Assembly (NCBI GenBank): GCA_964019655.1
Contig: CAXHTR010000004.1
Coordinates: forward strand, 186,001-250,000
Length of the DNA stretch: 64,000 nucleotides
From: Perkinsela sp. pyNocScin1
Lineage: Eukaryota; Euglenozoa; Kinetoplastea; Prokinetoplastida; Perkinselidae
Reading direction: 5' to 3'
Shown here: piece by piece, positions 39,241 to 50,801 of the stretch
Position numbering within the stretch: the stretch's first letter is position 1
Layout: each line of letters begins with the position of its first letter
Notes under the pieces: generated by a model
What the model was told of the DNA's origin: nothing
The model's database searches: none
Seen by the model: only the letters and a program-made list of their open reading frames with translations
Program-made: the position numbers and the translations under genes

Positions 39241-40510
39241 TGTACAAATGCAATGCTGAGTGAAGTGACGAGGAAAACAGCAACTATCCATATGGCTGCG
39301 CACAGAAACGCCAACGAGGGATCTTTCGCATCGCTATGTGTCCATGAAAAAGCCTGAAATACACGGGCACGTTGGCTACTGTCGTCATTAAAAGACTGAG
39401 GCTCTTTACAGATTCCCATGAAAACGTGCGCGTGTTCATCATCGTACGTCAAGAAGGCCAAGCTGAAAAAAAAATATTGTTGTGTGTTTGAAATCAAATT
39501 ACGTTAAAAGCATGAAAACTACTGTATGTGCCATTTACGATGAGACGCATGGAATCGTTGCGCCTTCCTGCCGTTCGTGCGTGTGCCTTGCACACCTATG
39601 GTATAGCGAACCGGTGCGTTTGTGCATTTTTTCTTCATGTAGCTTCGCCTACGCCAATCTGATAGCACGACCGGCTGTTGGAAGCTCGAGATCAACGGCT
39701 ACCATGTGCAACTCTATCGCACGAATCGGGTCGCTCGGGAAGATTTCCTGTATTAGAAATCAGTTAAGCTTTGTAGAAAAGACGCTAAAACCTTGGTCTT
39801 TACGACGAAGAGACTCAACGTCTTTTGCACAATGGATATCCATTACCTTTAGCTATCGCATTTCACTAGGAATTCAAAGCAGGGTCATTCATATCGTCGG
39901 TCAATGACTTGCATAAGCTCTCAATTGAATACCAAAGTGAAAATACTGAAATCACAAGAAAACAAGGTATGCACGCACATGTGTACGACACCACTATGCT
40001 GTACTACGGTGCTTAGCCTGAGAAAGCGCGTCAGCTTTAGAAATATTCACCACATACTGCCGAGCGAACTATGGCCGCCTCTATCGCTTCGCTTTCGGGG
40101 ATGTGCTATTCAGTAAATTTTCGCTCTTACAAGCTTAATAGCAAGTTCACTGTCGTATTGAGAGAAAACTCAGAGATGCAGAGATAGCAGTGGGCACAGA
40201 TCGCGATCAGCGCAAAGACTTTGAACGACCTCGGCTTCAGAACTGAGAAGCTGCTTGGCAACAAGTGGAGAGTGTCTACCTGCAAGCCTATAGACTTTTT
40301 GGTTGCGAAGATACAGTTCTTTGATAGCTATTCCTGTGCAAGCATGTGGGTGGGAATGATGAATGGCCGCACAAGACACGCGCTACGAACTCCAAGCGGC
40401 GAAGACCCAGAGTTTCGACTGGTTCATTTCATGAGAAAGTTCATCGCAAGCCCATTCGGAAGGTTCGGAGCACATTCAAAAATTGTCTCTACGAGCGTGA
40501 GATACTCTAT
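39241..40510 (+). other. Interval with unassigned frames
   Basis: A plus frame at 39,482-39,907 (141 codons, GTG start) and one at 40,221-40,535 are open. The second reads LGFRTEKLLGNKWRVSTCKP and FMRKFIASPFGRFGAHSK. Neither has a recognised domain or a second copy in the window. Confidence 0.3.
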
Positions 40511-41009
40511 TCACTCATTTTGCGGCGCGACTTGATGGTCTTTGGGATCAGGAGGGTTATGCGCACCGACGTCGCGCTCGGCTGCACCCCGGTCTTGCTG
40601 ATGCTCCTCTATCGCGGCCTCATTCCCGAGGATATTTCCGGGCCCCTCGACGACAGGCATCGCTGCGGGCGGTTCGACGTGGGCGTCTCGATCCATCGCG
40701 GGTCGGGCACGAGCCACCTCAGCCGGAATCTCTCCGGAAACCCCAGCATTTTGCACTCGAGCAGGTGGCTCTCCTGCCACCAGGTGGCAGCTCGCCTTGC
40801 TCCTGCTCCGCGGTTTGTACATTCGGCGCCGCCACAGAGCGGCGGTACGTTCTGATCGTTTGGGGAATGTGGTTGCACCACAAGACTCTTAGAGTCCTGA
40901 ACCGTCTCGCAATTAACGTGCTGCCAAACCCTAGCGCAATAAGATCATCCACCACCGCTTTCAGATCGGGATAGCGCATGATGTTTGTTGGCTGAATACG
41001 ATCAACCAT
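40511..41009 (-). pseudogene. HTH-protein copy, frameshifted
   Basis: The first part reads DLKAVVDDLIALGFGSTLIA and TIRTYRRSVAA, like the second HTH of the IS30-type proteins. After a frameshift the sequence is Ala/Pro/Glu-rich with ARPAMDRDAHVEPPAAMPVV. The latter recurs at 45.7-45.9 kb (ARPAMDQDARVEPPAAVPVV). The overall order, HTH then acidic proline-rich linker, is that of the ORF at 21,062-21,985. Confidence 0.4.
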
Positions 41010-41448
41010 TCAAACTTGATGAAATTCGCACAAAGCAAAATCAGCTTTTACCTCAAGAAAATTTAGCATCACCCTAGATTGCAGCACACCCATGGATGTG
41101 CACGGCCTTATCTTGAAGCACTCTGAACACTTGTGTCGTCTGCCAGACCTCGAAACGAGAAAGCTGCCGGGCATAGCAGTTGTGCTCATCGTGAATCAAT
41201 GCTCGGGAATAATTCTTTGTTGCTTATCGAATGAGTATCAAAGGAACGGCTATCAAAGGAAAAAAGCGCGATTCAAAACACCCGGATTTCTTCTCGTGCG
41301 AGCTGAGCGATGATTATGCACAGTACGTGCCCAGCACAGTACACAAAAAAGGACATCATTTACACTTACAGGATCAGCGTTGCAGAGGTCTCCGATCCTA
41401 GCGGTGGTGTCGGCGAGAGACCAACATGCATCTCGTCGAATGGTTCGG

Positions 41449-42300
41449 TTATGCCTGAAAATCAACATAAGGGGGACGAGAAGCCGGCACGGCATTGGCG
41501 GGCGTGGGAAATGGATGCAAAGTCAAGGAGGGTAGTGGCTTTCGCTCAGCATCGTCGGGCATCACTGCTGCACCGGAAGGAACTACTTCAATATGCGCGG
41601 GTACAGCAGCCACGCTCGGCTTGTCTTGAAATGCTTTGAGATTCTGCGAGATCTCGCCAAGCGTCGCCAACACAACGGTCTTTCACGCACATTGACATCG
41701 GGAGTGATGACGACTGGAGCGCCTTTGACACGATCAGTAAAGGTGGTCATGGGCAGTGCAGACGCATCCAGCGGCGAGGTGCTGGCGAGGTACCCAGGTG
41801 CATCTCACCGAGCGTCTCGGCGATCGCCTCCTTATCAGAGCAAGGGGGGTCAGAAGGCGGTAGGTTTTTTGCGGGTGCTATTGGCTGCCGCGAAGGAAGA
41901 GAGGCTCACGGCTTCAGCCCAGCATCGTCAGGCGTCAGGAGGGTCCAAGAGGAAACGAGCTCAGCATGCAGGGACGCAGCCGCTACGCTCGGCTGCGAAG
42001 AAAGCTCGAAACGCTTTGAGACTCTGCGAGATCTGGCCAAGCGCACAAGAAATGTGTTTGAATCGCGCTCAGGTCTTTTTCTGCGCGGGGGCATTCACTG
42101 AAGTTCGTTATGATCGTCGTACTGAGGACTCCTGGTTGCGGAGGGCCCACTATTTCTGGTTGGGGAGACGGTTGAGGGAGAGCCTCAAGTTCCTGAACCA
42201 TGCTTTCGCACCCCAATGCAAGACCGGGCACTAGAAAGGCTGGCGCATGCTTTGACTTCTCGGATTTGCGCGAGAACAGCCCTTGACACACGTTTGGCAA
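41449..42300 (-). pseudogene. Unassigned frames with an internal direct repeat
   Basis: The minus strand has two related segments, at about 41,500-41,660 and 41,885-42,050. They share QPSVAAASLHAELV / KPSVAAVPAHIEVV and LLTPDDAGLKP / VMPDDAERKP, with DLAESQS nearby. Plus-strand frames here (e.g. 41,593-42,234) are probably shadows. No domain is recognised. Confidence 0.35.
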
Positions 42301-42589
42301 ACATTATCTGCTCTTCCGCGTCGTGCTCTTTCGGAAGCCGCCTCGTCCACATCTTGAGGCTGCCTCCTCATGCGGAATTCTCGTGACTTCTTCCTCAACC
42401 GCGTGCTGCGTTTCCTCGATCACGTCTTGCTGCATGGCGAGCTTATCTGCGGCGCCTATGCGCCCTTCGATACTTCAAGGTTGGTAGCGTTTGTGAACCT
42501 GGGACAGCGGGGCGGGCATCCGCTCTGTGAAGGTTCGAGCGGCACCGCGAGCTTTGGAGCTGCTCCGTAGTGCTCGATGTGGGACCCAA

Positions 42590-43400
42590 GCGAGTCTTCG
42601 CCCTATGGCAGGGATGAATCCAGTCACTCTGCCACCCTCCCATGCCGTATGCCACAGTAGGGCCGTCAAGGGCATCGCTTGTAGCAGAAGGAGCATAATA
42701 TGCTGTTGCTGCGCTCTTGCGACGCGATCATCTCCTTTCTTCTGCGCAGCAACTGCACAGTATGGTTTCGCAGGAGAGCCGTTTTTCTTGAGCTCCGCGT
42801 TGACCGACTTCGAGATTACCCCTTATTTTTTCGCAATGTCTGGAGCTTCAAAATTCTCCCAATTCTTCATTAATTCCCTCTGCAGTCGCTCTAATTCCAT
42901 GCGGCCTTCCAAAGTTAGATGGCCATTTTTATCCGTAAAGCTGTTGAGGTGCTCAGGCTCAATTCGTGTGGTCTCTTCTCATGTATTGTCATGTGCCTCA
43001 TCAGCACGGGCATCATCCCCGGTTGCAGCTGGGGCTCCCGCTGGACCCTCAGTTAAAACAATGTCCCCAGGGCCTTCGGTGATTTCGTGAACTGTGGGCG
43101 CTGATGTGTCGAGAACGGCGAGAGGCATTTGCGCTTCGGGGAACCCCCCGAAGGAATATTTCCGTATATATCGATCGTCGAAGCCAAGAGGTATAAGCTT
43201 TTGCAAATGCGCTCCGTACTTTGAGCAGATTTCTTGGGCAATTGTGTGCTTCCCAAGAAGTGCCCTGGAGCCAAAGATAACGCGAGCAGAGATATTCTGT
43301 GTAAAAAAAAATAATGCCTTCCGGGGCTATTTGCACCTTGCCAGTTGCTATGAACTGTACAATCAAAGCTACTTGAGACATGGAAGCACTGGACCCGCGT
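42590..43400 (-). pseudogene. IS30-type N-terminal region, copy 4
   Basis: The minus strand reads ATGKVQIAPEGIIFF, KLIPLGFDDRYIRKYSFGGF, FPEAQMPLAVLD, ITEGPGDIV, then SFTDKNGHLTLEGRMELERL, NAELKKNGSPAKPYCAVAAQ and KKGDDRVARA. It keeps the order of copy 1 without the DPAEPT repeats. A stop follows APDIAKK. At about 42,640 it runs into the dispersed module (AWEGGRVTGF) instead of the second HTH. Confidence 0.55.
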
Positions 43401-43509
43401 AGATCGATGCCTTATGCACTAAAATCTCCCAATTCGGCCGCTTTGCATTCCTGCATCGTTCGACTGCCCCAGCGGTGACTGCCGTGCCAAAAATTTCAGC
43501 CTGCTATAG

Positions 43510-43651
43510 CAGGGTTTCAATTAAGGGGGAAATTTCCCCTTCGGGGGAAAAGCACCTTTCACAACTTCTTGTATGACCGTCCAATAAGCCTTGAGAGATA
43601 TAGGGCTTGGGGGAAAGGGAGTCTTAATTTTCAAAAATCAGTGAAACCCTG
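43510..43651. mobile_element. hAT-type MITE 2 (142 bp)
   Basis: Perfect 10-bp inverted ends CAGGGTTTCA / TGAAACCCTG and a perfect 8-bp target duplication TGCTATAG at 43,502-43,509 and 43,652-43,659. The inside holds palindromes (AAGGGGGAAATTTCCCCTT). No coding capacity. Confidence 0.9.
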
Positions 43652-43662
43652 TGCTATAGTCT

Positions 43663-43890
43663 CTACACCTCGCTATGCCCCCAAGCACCGCATCGCCCAT
43701 TCACACGGGGTTTTCGCAGTTCTGGATGAAAATACTCGAGGTATTCCGGGACTTCCTCGAGTTTACGCACTTCCATGAGTGCGCTATGAATGGCTTGGTG
43801 GACAGGTGCGCCATGGAATATCCACGCAAAGCCTTGCATATTACTGATGAAGCGTGCGCCGACTGTTTCGTGTTGCTCTGTTTGCGACAA
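43663..43890 (-). CDS. Unassigned short frame
   Basis: 75 codons with VHQAIHSALMEVRKLEEVPE, which weakly recalls the frames at 9.4-9.9 kb. No start, domain or context supports it firmly. Confidence 0.15.
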   Translation of the reverse strand: MSQTEQHETVGARFISNMQGFAWIFHGAPVHQAIHSALMEVRKLEEVPEYLEYFHPELRKPRVNGRCGAWGHSEV

Positions 43891-44269
43891 TACTGATTAT
43901 GTTCTGAATGCTCGTGGATGAAAGCGTTGCTCCCTGTGATATGATATGGCGCTTCGACAATTTCATCGCCCTCAAAGGGACATCATCGAGCGTATAGAGA
44001 GCAGAGTGAAGGAGTGCGAACACTTCTCGTACGGGGCATGGAGCTGACGCAAGCCAAAGTAAGAACCCTCGATGGGACCGTGTGCTCACTCCAGGTGAGA
44101 AAATACAGCTACCGAGACCCGCAGGGCCGGCCCACTTTCAATTCCTACTTTACTGACTAGCAGCGAAGCATCGTTCGCATAAAGCTTCGTCGCGCGCTTT
44201 TGCAAACCGAACGTGTGGTGCATTCTTTTTTACATTGTTGGTCGGCACGGATCTCTGCGATCCGTAGAG

Positions 44270-44400
44270 TGACAGACAGGCCCAAAGACCCTTTGCGGCT
44301 CATGAGACCAATCGTGTCTTCGCCCTCCCACGCGCTTTGTGAATCTTATGAGTGCTTGTCACGCCAAGAGTGACGATCTACACAGAGCTGTCCCAAAAAA
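44270..44400 (-). repeat. Copy of the 3' end of the ORF at 24,800
   Basis: The reverse complement matches 25,010-25,150 closely, including CACAAAGCGCGTGGGAGGGC and GAAGACACGATTGGTCT. The reading frame of 24,800 is not kept here, but the frame SAWEGEDTIGLM-x-RKGSLGL is open in both. Confidence 0.7.
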
Positions 44401-44799
44401 CGAACGCTCTTACCGAAACCAGGAGACAAGCAGAGCAGAAAAGGTTGGATATAGAGGATTCTTGAGCATCGCAAAGCTGCATGCCGCACTGGGGCCCATG
44501 CCAGACCACCCCAAAGCGATATGGCGAACGATCTTGTGCAGTTTCTCGCTCTTCCGCAAAAAATCAATCCCATTCTCTTCAACAGCATCATCACTGTGTT
44601 CAATGATAATACTCTGAACTTTTGAACACTGACCAGGACATCCGAATAGATAGAGACCGTTTGACCCATCGATGCGGAATTCCCGGACAGAGTCGGCTCA
44701 ATGTTTGATAAGTTCAACCGGATATTCTTGATTGCATCTGTGAATGCACGTTCGAGCGAATCATCAAGATTCCAAGAGCATACATGGATCATGGTAATC

Positions 44800-45070
44800 T
44801 GTGGCAATACATTTCAAAAGGCCATTTACGCAATATACGAGTTACGATAAAGCCTCCACACTCTCGCGGCCCTTCTCCGTTAGAGCATGATGGTTTCTTT
44901 TTTTTGGGCAGCATCACTCTCTTCAGGTAAGTTAGGCTTTTCCAATTCAATGAAGAAGCTTCGTGATGCTCAGGCTCAACGAATGTGAGCTCTTCTACGT
45001 CAGCAGCACCAATATTTGGTTCAACACTTGTCGTTTTCATCGGGATGCCGAAAGATTCTACACAACACAA
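44800..45070 (-). pseudogene. IS30-type HTH fragment, copy 5
   Basis: Reads SVEPNIGAADVEELTFVEPE, then in another frame KKRNHHALTEKGREIVEALS, which fits RLTEEDRKIVEARL of copy 1. The end (FIVTRILRKWPFEMY) recurs in inverted orientation at 49.33-49.37 kb. Confidence 0.4.
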
Positions 45071-45651
45071 TCATCATTCAAAACTACTCAGAAACACTAC
45101 TACAACTATTGTGTGGCACCGCCACCGCTAGTTATAGTTACAGTATGAGATGCGAGATTTTCGAACAGGCTTGAAAACTCAGCCTGATAAAGTACGTCCG
45201 GTGCAGGGCGAATTACCGCACACATCACACGTGGGCGTCAGTGATGGTGTGCCCTTTCTGTCCTTTTTAAGAGCTGTGGCACATCTTCCATATCACATGC
45301 CGATAAAGGTCTCTGTTCCAGGAGTTGAGCCAAGACCAAGCGAGATGGCCTGAAGCGTATTTTTCCGCGACTGGCTCGAACTCGTCATCTATGCACAACT
45401 CGAGGTGGTGTGGTAGTGAGTGCGGTGCTTGAGAGCTGCAAATCAGTCAAACAGGAAGCCCCATCCATGAGGAAAATACACGCATGGGACGCGGGTGGGA
45501 GATAGTTGAGATCAAGAAGAAAGCAAGAGACCATGGGATCTTACTGGGGTCAACTTCCATCCACTGATTGTAATCGCGTGATTTCAATGAGACGTGCAAA
45601 CTGCTCGTTCTCCGTTTCGCTCGGCCGCACCTCGATTTTCTTTATGGTCCT
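45071..45651. other. Interval without a recognisable gene
   Basis: Short frames only; no repeat seen. Confidence 0.4.
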
Positions 45652-46038
45652 TCAGCACGGCTTTATTCTCAACCGCAATTTTCCGTGAACCTCGACGGCA
45701 GGCACCACCGCCGATGCTCTGATTCGTTCCTCCTCCGCGGGCGTATGCTCAATCGGAATTTCTGGGGGCATCGACGACAGGCACCGCTGCAGGCGGTTCC
45801 ACCCGGGCGTCTTGGTCCATCGCGGGTCGGGCAGAAGCCATCTCAACCGACATTTCTCCGGTAGCCCTAACATTTTGCAGTTCAGCAGCTGACTCGGCTT
45901 GCACGCCTTGCTGCTGCTCCACGGGTCGCACTGCGCCTGCGACAAAGGCTCGATGCTTTCTGATTGTACCGTGCGTGTGGTTGCACACGTTGGGGTTCCT
46001 CTGAACTTCTTAGGATCACCCCCTTTTAAAGCCCCCAA
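45652..46038 (-). pseudogene. HTH-protein linker copy
   Basis: Two overlapping frames contain ASARPAMDQDARVEPPAAVP and NHTHGTIRKHRAFVAGAV. They match the linker part of the copy at 40,511-41,009 at nucleotide and protein level. The HTH proper is mostly missing. Confidence 0.4.
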
Positions 46039-46387
46039 GTTTTCTGTTTCGACAATATCTTTACTTCAGTCTTTTCTGTCAGTTGTAGAATGTACTGAGC
46101 CCTTCAGGTTTATCACAGTCGACAGGTAGTAATACGAGGGATGATCGCTCAGTGGGGTGATCTTGCAACGACCCATGGCACAGAGCCTTACTGTTGGGTT
46201 TGTACATGGACAACGGCCATTATTTTCAGAATGGCACGACGATACCACGTAAGCCTGCGAATCGAGCCTTTACCAAAAATGTGTTTACGAGTAAACACGT
46301 AATATCTTGCACAATCCCATAGAAAGCAACCATGACTATTCCATTCCAATGCTTTTTCTTACTTTATCAATGACTGGAGAATCTGCT

Positions 46388-47068
46388 AGTGCTACCCATC
46401 AGCAAGCACAAACCCATTTGCTGCGCCGCCTGCTAGCACGCCAGCTCCAATTGTGAATCCATTCGCTCCCAATGCACCAAATACAACAGTAACTGCAAGT
46501 ATAAATTCTTTCGCTTCAACTCGTACGAGCATGGCGCGGGCCCATAAAGGTGGAACGTTCCGAAAAGGACGATGCGCAGATATTTGAGAAGACACCTTCA
46601 TTTTTGAGTTAAGTACAAATTGATTTATTTGTGCGAGGGATGGCACCGAGAAGATGCCGCCAAGATGCCGCAGAGAATGGAGAATGCATGGAGAATGCGT
46701 ATATCTTACTAAACGCTTGTCGCCCAGTTTTTCGCCCGAATCAATTTTAGCTAAACCTCTGGTAACGATATCCTAGGATTTCGAGGTCTATGGGCTCATT
46801 ATTGTTGAAACAAACATTCTTTCGCTTTGACTTCCGTTCAAATACCTGCAAAAAACTCGAAGTCAGACACGCGATCCAGCTTCAGCCATATGGTAAAGGA
46901 AACAGTCTTTGAAAAGCGAGCACACAGCTCCCGCCTCCATGATCTGCGATGCGCCCACTCGTGCAACCCAGCGCTCATCGAAAGTTTGCTCATGGCCGAG
47001 CGCTTTGCGCAGGGTAGTGAGTCGTCAGATTTCATGCTATCAGCGAGTTCCCTGACAGAGCTGTGCCG
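46388..47068 (+). repeat. Duplicated block, copy 1 (NPF fragment plus LRR start)
   Basis: Nearly identical to 49,425-50,057 apart from about 48 bp missing in the other copy. It joins a piece of the NPF gene (PSASTNPFAAPPASTPAP-like frame) to the start of an F-box-like LRR copy. Confidence 0.85.
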
Positions 47069-47280
47069 CTTTGGCCAGCGCAGAAAGTGGCTTTGCCCAT
47101 GGGGCGTAGCGTTCGATGACGAAACCCACAGACCAGCATTCGCACGGATTGCACTACCGCATCTGCGCGATTAGGCCCTTGAAAACGACTTCGGGTCCTT
47201 TTTACCGCTCGATGAAGTCGAACGCTTCATCAACGACGACCACATGAATGCTTGTATGATAATGAAGCATTTAAAATTAT
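46890..47280 (+). pseudogene. F-box-like LRR family, copy D, N-terminal part
   Basis: From an ATG at 46,890 the frame reads MVKETVFEKRAHSSRLHDLR, then SLTELCRFGQRRKWLCPWGV and AFDDETHR, the family signature. A TAG at about 47,173 is followed in the same frame by ALENDFGSFLPLDEVERFIN. Homology then stops. This copy shows about 70 residues that precede the WLCPWGV signature and are absent from member A. Confidence 0.55.
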
Positions 47281-47299
47281 TTCTTTATCCGTGATCTGA

Positions 47300-47340
47300 A
47301 AGACGTGGGAGGGTGAGAGAGTGATCGGCTCTATTGATCA
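47300..47340 (+). repeat. Dispersed GTGGGAGGGTGA module
   Basis: GACGTGGGAGGGTGAGAGAGTGATCGG matches 50,434-50,460 and the reverse strand at 42,630-42,655. In one frame all read (A/G)WEGERV-(T/I)G. Confidence 0.5.
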
Positions 47341-47714
47341 CAAGGGTACCGCCGGAAGCTCTAGGCAGCTCTCCACCCAATGTAGAGGTGCCTGTCGTCG
47401 AACCTCTCGGAGACATTGCGATTGAGAATCAATCACAAAAGATTCACACCATTGTCGTACTTATCAAACTACTTGCCCCTCGATTGAGAAGAACCGGCTG
47501 TGCCCGTATAAGCTAGATCGTCTCGACGATCTAAGTGATGGAAGCCTCCAACTCCGACCAGAAGCCCATTTCACGCCCTGACACACATATCCCTCAGGGA
47601 AGCGAACAAAGCGAAAATCCGGGTGGTCGAAAAGAAATTGTCTGAAATACTTCGGAGAGGACTTCACTCGCGCCCGCGCCTCTTATCACTGCACCAACCA
47701 CCTTTGCGTGTAGA

Positions 47715-47835
47715 AATTCTCAAGGGGTGTAGTTTTATGTCTGTTGATAGCCTACGGGGTCTTATTAGAGGATATAATCTTATCACCTTGTTTTCGCTTT
47801 GCATGTCTATGGATCTTGCTATATTTCAGTGCCGA
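47715..47835 (+). pseudogene. Degenerate copy of the shared C-terminal tail module
   Basis: Reads VEILKGCSFMSVDSLRGLI and ends MSMDLAIFQC. It parallels LEVIKGFLCLCL, DSLRDV and LWTLLYFVHC of the gene at 56,495, and the nucleotides align through most of the length. It sits between two parts of LRR copy D. Confidence 0.45.
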
Positions 47836-47849
47836 GAAGCCGAAAGAGC

Positions 47850-48390
47850 GCGAGATGGAAGGCTCGATTAGAGCACTTCCACATCGAGAACCTGTGCATC
47901 GCGACGGGAGACGCAAACCTTCAGGTGCGCCAGATGGCTGATGCGAAACTCAAATCTGCTGTCGGCAACGCAGCGTATCAGTTTGAGCGAGTCATCCTGT
48001 ACTACCTCGATGACCTCAGCTACCTCAAAAATCTGCACTACTATCCGTGCGAAGAGCCGTACCTGATATCTTGTGGAAATCTCACAGAAACAGATGCCTT
48101 GCGTGATTCGCAGAGCTCAAAGACCTTCCAGATGATCTGCCCCAAAAGCTTGCGACACTTCCGAAACTCGATTTCGAGTGCGACTGTGATCAAACGATCG
48201 TAGAGCAACTGAGAATTATGCAACTTTTCCCGCATGGCCATTTAATCGCCGCTGTGATGCATGGATTGAGCAGAATCGCATGATGCAAGAAGCTGGAAAA
48301 GTTCTGAAAACGCGTAGCATTGACATCCGACGCGCTCAGTTTAGAATTCAGCCAGGCTACGATTCGATGGTTACGCTCAATTCGTGAATG
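47850..48390 (+). pseudogene. F-box-like LRR family, copy D, middle part
   Basis: Reads IENLCIATGDANLQVRQMAD, AYQFERVILYYLDDLSYLKN and CEEPYLISCGNLTETDAL, then in another frame IVEQLRIMQLFPHGHLI. It follows member A closely (ELCIATGYEYFDVDVL, HQFERVVLHYLDDLSCLEN). Frameshifts and stops end it. Confidence 0.65.
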
Positions 48391-48494
48391 AATATTGAAA
48401 GTCTCCCTTTGACGTATTTTCAAGCTGACAGGCAACATCTCGGTGTGCTCTTTTCGAGCCCGAATTACTAACCTTGCCAAAAATCCACCCCCTG

Positions 48495-49150
48495 TCGCAG
48501 AGCTCGGATCGCTGTTGTCAGCATAGCCATACCGAAGCTCATTCTGCTCTGCTTAGTATCAGGATTAGTTAATACTGTTATCGACAAACGGTTCGAGCGA
48601 CGCAAACTTAAGGATCTCAAGCGAAAGCTTCGTAGTGCAACGAAAAAACTTCAACGCAGGATCTTGCTGAAGCTGTCCGTCAGGCAGCATTTGGAATTTT
48701 AACCCTTCGATCAAAACGCGCGGAGAAGGAAGCAATAGACAAAATTCTCCGTGCTAATGAACGTCTCGTCGAGGATCTCAAACTGAGATATGCAATTTTG
48801 ATGAAGAAGCTTCTGTTTCTCCAAAGAGCTGCCCGACCTCCATCCGCACCTTCACCCGCTTCTCCGACAGCTGATCTCATCCGTCGTCCCATCTTGGGCG
48901 TACGTTCGTCAAGGTCGACAAGCAGAGGGCTGCAGCATTTGCTCGCAGTCGCTCCAAAAAGGCGCAGTCGTGCGGCGACTCAATTGCGGTCATATCTTCC
49001 ACGCGCAGTGCACCGAGCTCATGATTGGTAAACTCGATGCATATACAACCATCAAAGTATCTATGAGCATTCTACAGCTGAACGTGATCGAGCTTAAGTA
49101 CATTGCAGACTATTCTTATGCATATGACAAAGCTTCCTTCCCCCTTCAAG
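48495..49150 (+). pseudogene. Membrane RING-finger protein, broken across three frames
   Basis: Frame 1 gives a hydrophobic AVVSIAIPKLILLCLVSGLV and basic coil; frame 2 gives a coiled coil (RAEKEAIDKILRANERLVED) and Pro/Ala-rich linker; frame 3 gives CSICSQSLQKGAVV then RLNCGHIFHAQCTEL, the first two thirds of a RING finger. The last Cys pair is missing. The order, membrane segment then RING, is that of the intact gene at 57.4 kb, but the sequence is not close. Confidence 0.5.
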
Positions 49151-49379
49151 CGCTTTTTATTCGAGGGGGCTCCGGTCGGTGATCTTTCAAAGGCCCTCCT
49201 CAAATGGACAAAGAGCTTAAGTTAACCGTCGACCTCGTAAGTCAGTGAGCAATGCGCACCAATGAAAAGAGCGTATATATTTGGCATGATTCGAAAAACA
49301 TACTGGCAACGATCCAAGGGCTTTCTCGTAACTCGTATATTGCGTAAATGGCCTTTCGAAATGTATGCCACAGATTGCC

Positions 49380-49625
49380 GAAGTATTTGTCCCGAAGAAT
49401 CATCCGATCGCTGAAGCAACCCCAAGTGTTACCCCATCAGCAAGCACCAATCCATTTGCTGCGCCGCCTGCTAGCACGCCAGCTCCAATTGTGAATCCAT
49501 TCGCTCCCAATGCACCAAATACAACAGTAACTGCAAGTATAAATTCTTTCGCTTCAACTCGTACGAGCATGGCGCGGGCCCATAAAGGTGGAACGTTCCG
49601 AAAAGGACGATGCGCAGATATTTGA
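49380..49625 (+). pseudogene. NPF-gene fragment
   Basis: Reads PKNHPIAEATPSVTPSAS, TNPFAAPPASTPAPIVNPFA and then unrelated sequence. The functional gene (26,109-26,855) has PNTHPIAEATPSATPSAR and ANPFAVPPASTPAPSVNPFA. It lacks the N-terminal 20 residues and everything after the third motif. Confidence 0.7.
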
Positions 49626-50057
49626 GAAGACACCTTCATTTTTGAGTTAAGTACAAATTGATTTATTTGTGCGAGGGATGGCACCGAGAAGATGCCGCCA
49701 AGATGCCGCAGAGAATGGAGAATGCATGGAGAATGCGTATATCTACTAAACGCTTGTCGCCCAGTTTTTCGCCCGAATCAATTTTAGCTAAACCTCTGGT
49801 AACGATATCCTAGGATTTCGAGGTCTATTGGCTCATTATTGTTGAAACAAGCATTCTTTCGCTTTGACTTTCGTTCAAATGCCTTCAGAAACAGTCTTCG
49901 ATAAGCAAGCACACAGCTCGCGCCTCCATGATCTGCGCTGCGCCCACTCGTGCAACCCAGCGCTCATCGAAAGTTTGCTCATGGCCGAGCGCTTTGCGCA
50001 GGGTAGTGAGTCGTCAGATTTTATGCTATCAGCGAGTTCCCTGACAGAGCTGTGCCG
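49425..50057 (+). repeat. Duplicated block, copy 2
   Basis: Partner of 46,388-47,068 in direct orientation, about 3 kb away. The LRR part again reads AHSSRLHDLRCAHSCNPALI and leaves the family after SLTELCR. Confidence 0.85.
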
Positions 50058-50433
50058 TCCTGAGATGTCCCGTTGCCCCCACGGGTTCCTCCAAAGAATC
50101 CCTTCGCTAGCATTTCCGAATCTGTAGCCCTAGTCCCCACAGTATACTTGCAATATAACTCACATCCACGACATGTGGCAAATGTTAGTCTTACTCAATC
50201 ATTCAAGACCGAATGTGCGCTGAACTGATCTTACTACAGTGTCGCGCATGCTCGAATGGTCTGAGGCGAATCTAGGAACAGTTGCTTTGGGACGGGCGAG
50301 GCCAATCAGAACCTACACCACACATGAGACCATCCTTGTGGAAAACGTGCCGCTCGTTGAAATTCCTGTTGGGGGCCCAAAAGAAATGCTCCTTCGGGGT
50401 AAAGCTCTTTGAGACTGATTTTTCTTTCGTGAT

Positions 50434-50500
50434 CTCAAGAGCGTGGGAGGGCGAGAGAGTGACTGGCCTGAGCCACCGCAAAGGGTGCTTGTGTAACGGG
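50434..50500 (+). repeat. Dispersed GTGGGAGGGCGA module
   Basis: AGCGTGGGAGGGCGAGAGAGTGACTGG, with downstream similarity to 25,061-25,110 (CCGCAAAGGG). Confidence 0.5.
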
Positions 50501-50801
50501 CCTGAGGCGCCCGGGTCGCCTTTGTAGGCATACATCTGTCATCGCTCGCCTATACTCGAAATGAATGAGTCGGATCCTCCCGCGTGAAAGGCAAGATAGC
50601 AGCCCTGCTGAAGCCTCTCAGCCGCCAAAACTCAACGCGAAGGACGCGAATCGCTTGCAGACAATCGCAGATAAGCAGCTTAAGGGGGTTCGAAACGCTT
50701 GTGCTCGAAATCTCGCCGAAAAACGTCTAGCAGCATTGCATAAGAGAATCAGCGCGATATTCGTGATTTGTTGTCAAAAGGTGAAATTACATAGCTCCAC
50801 A

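Noticed and set aside
41593-42234. 213-codon plus-strand frame
   Set aside because: The internal repeat is better conserved in the minus-strand reading; the plus frame has an Arg-rich composition typical of a shadow.
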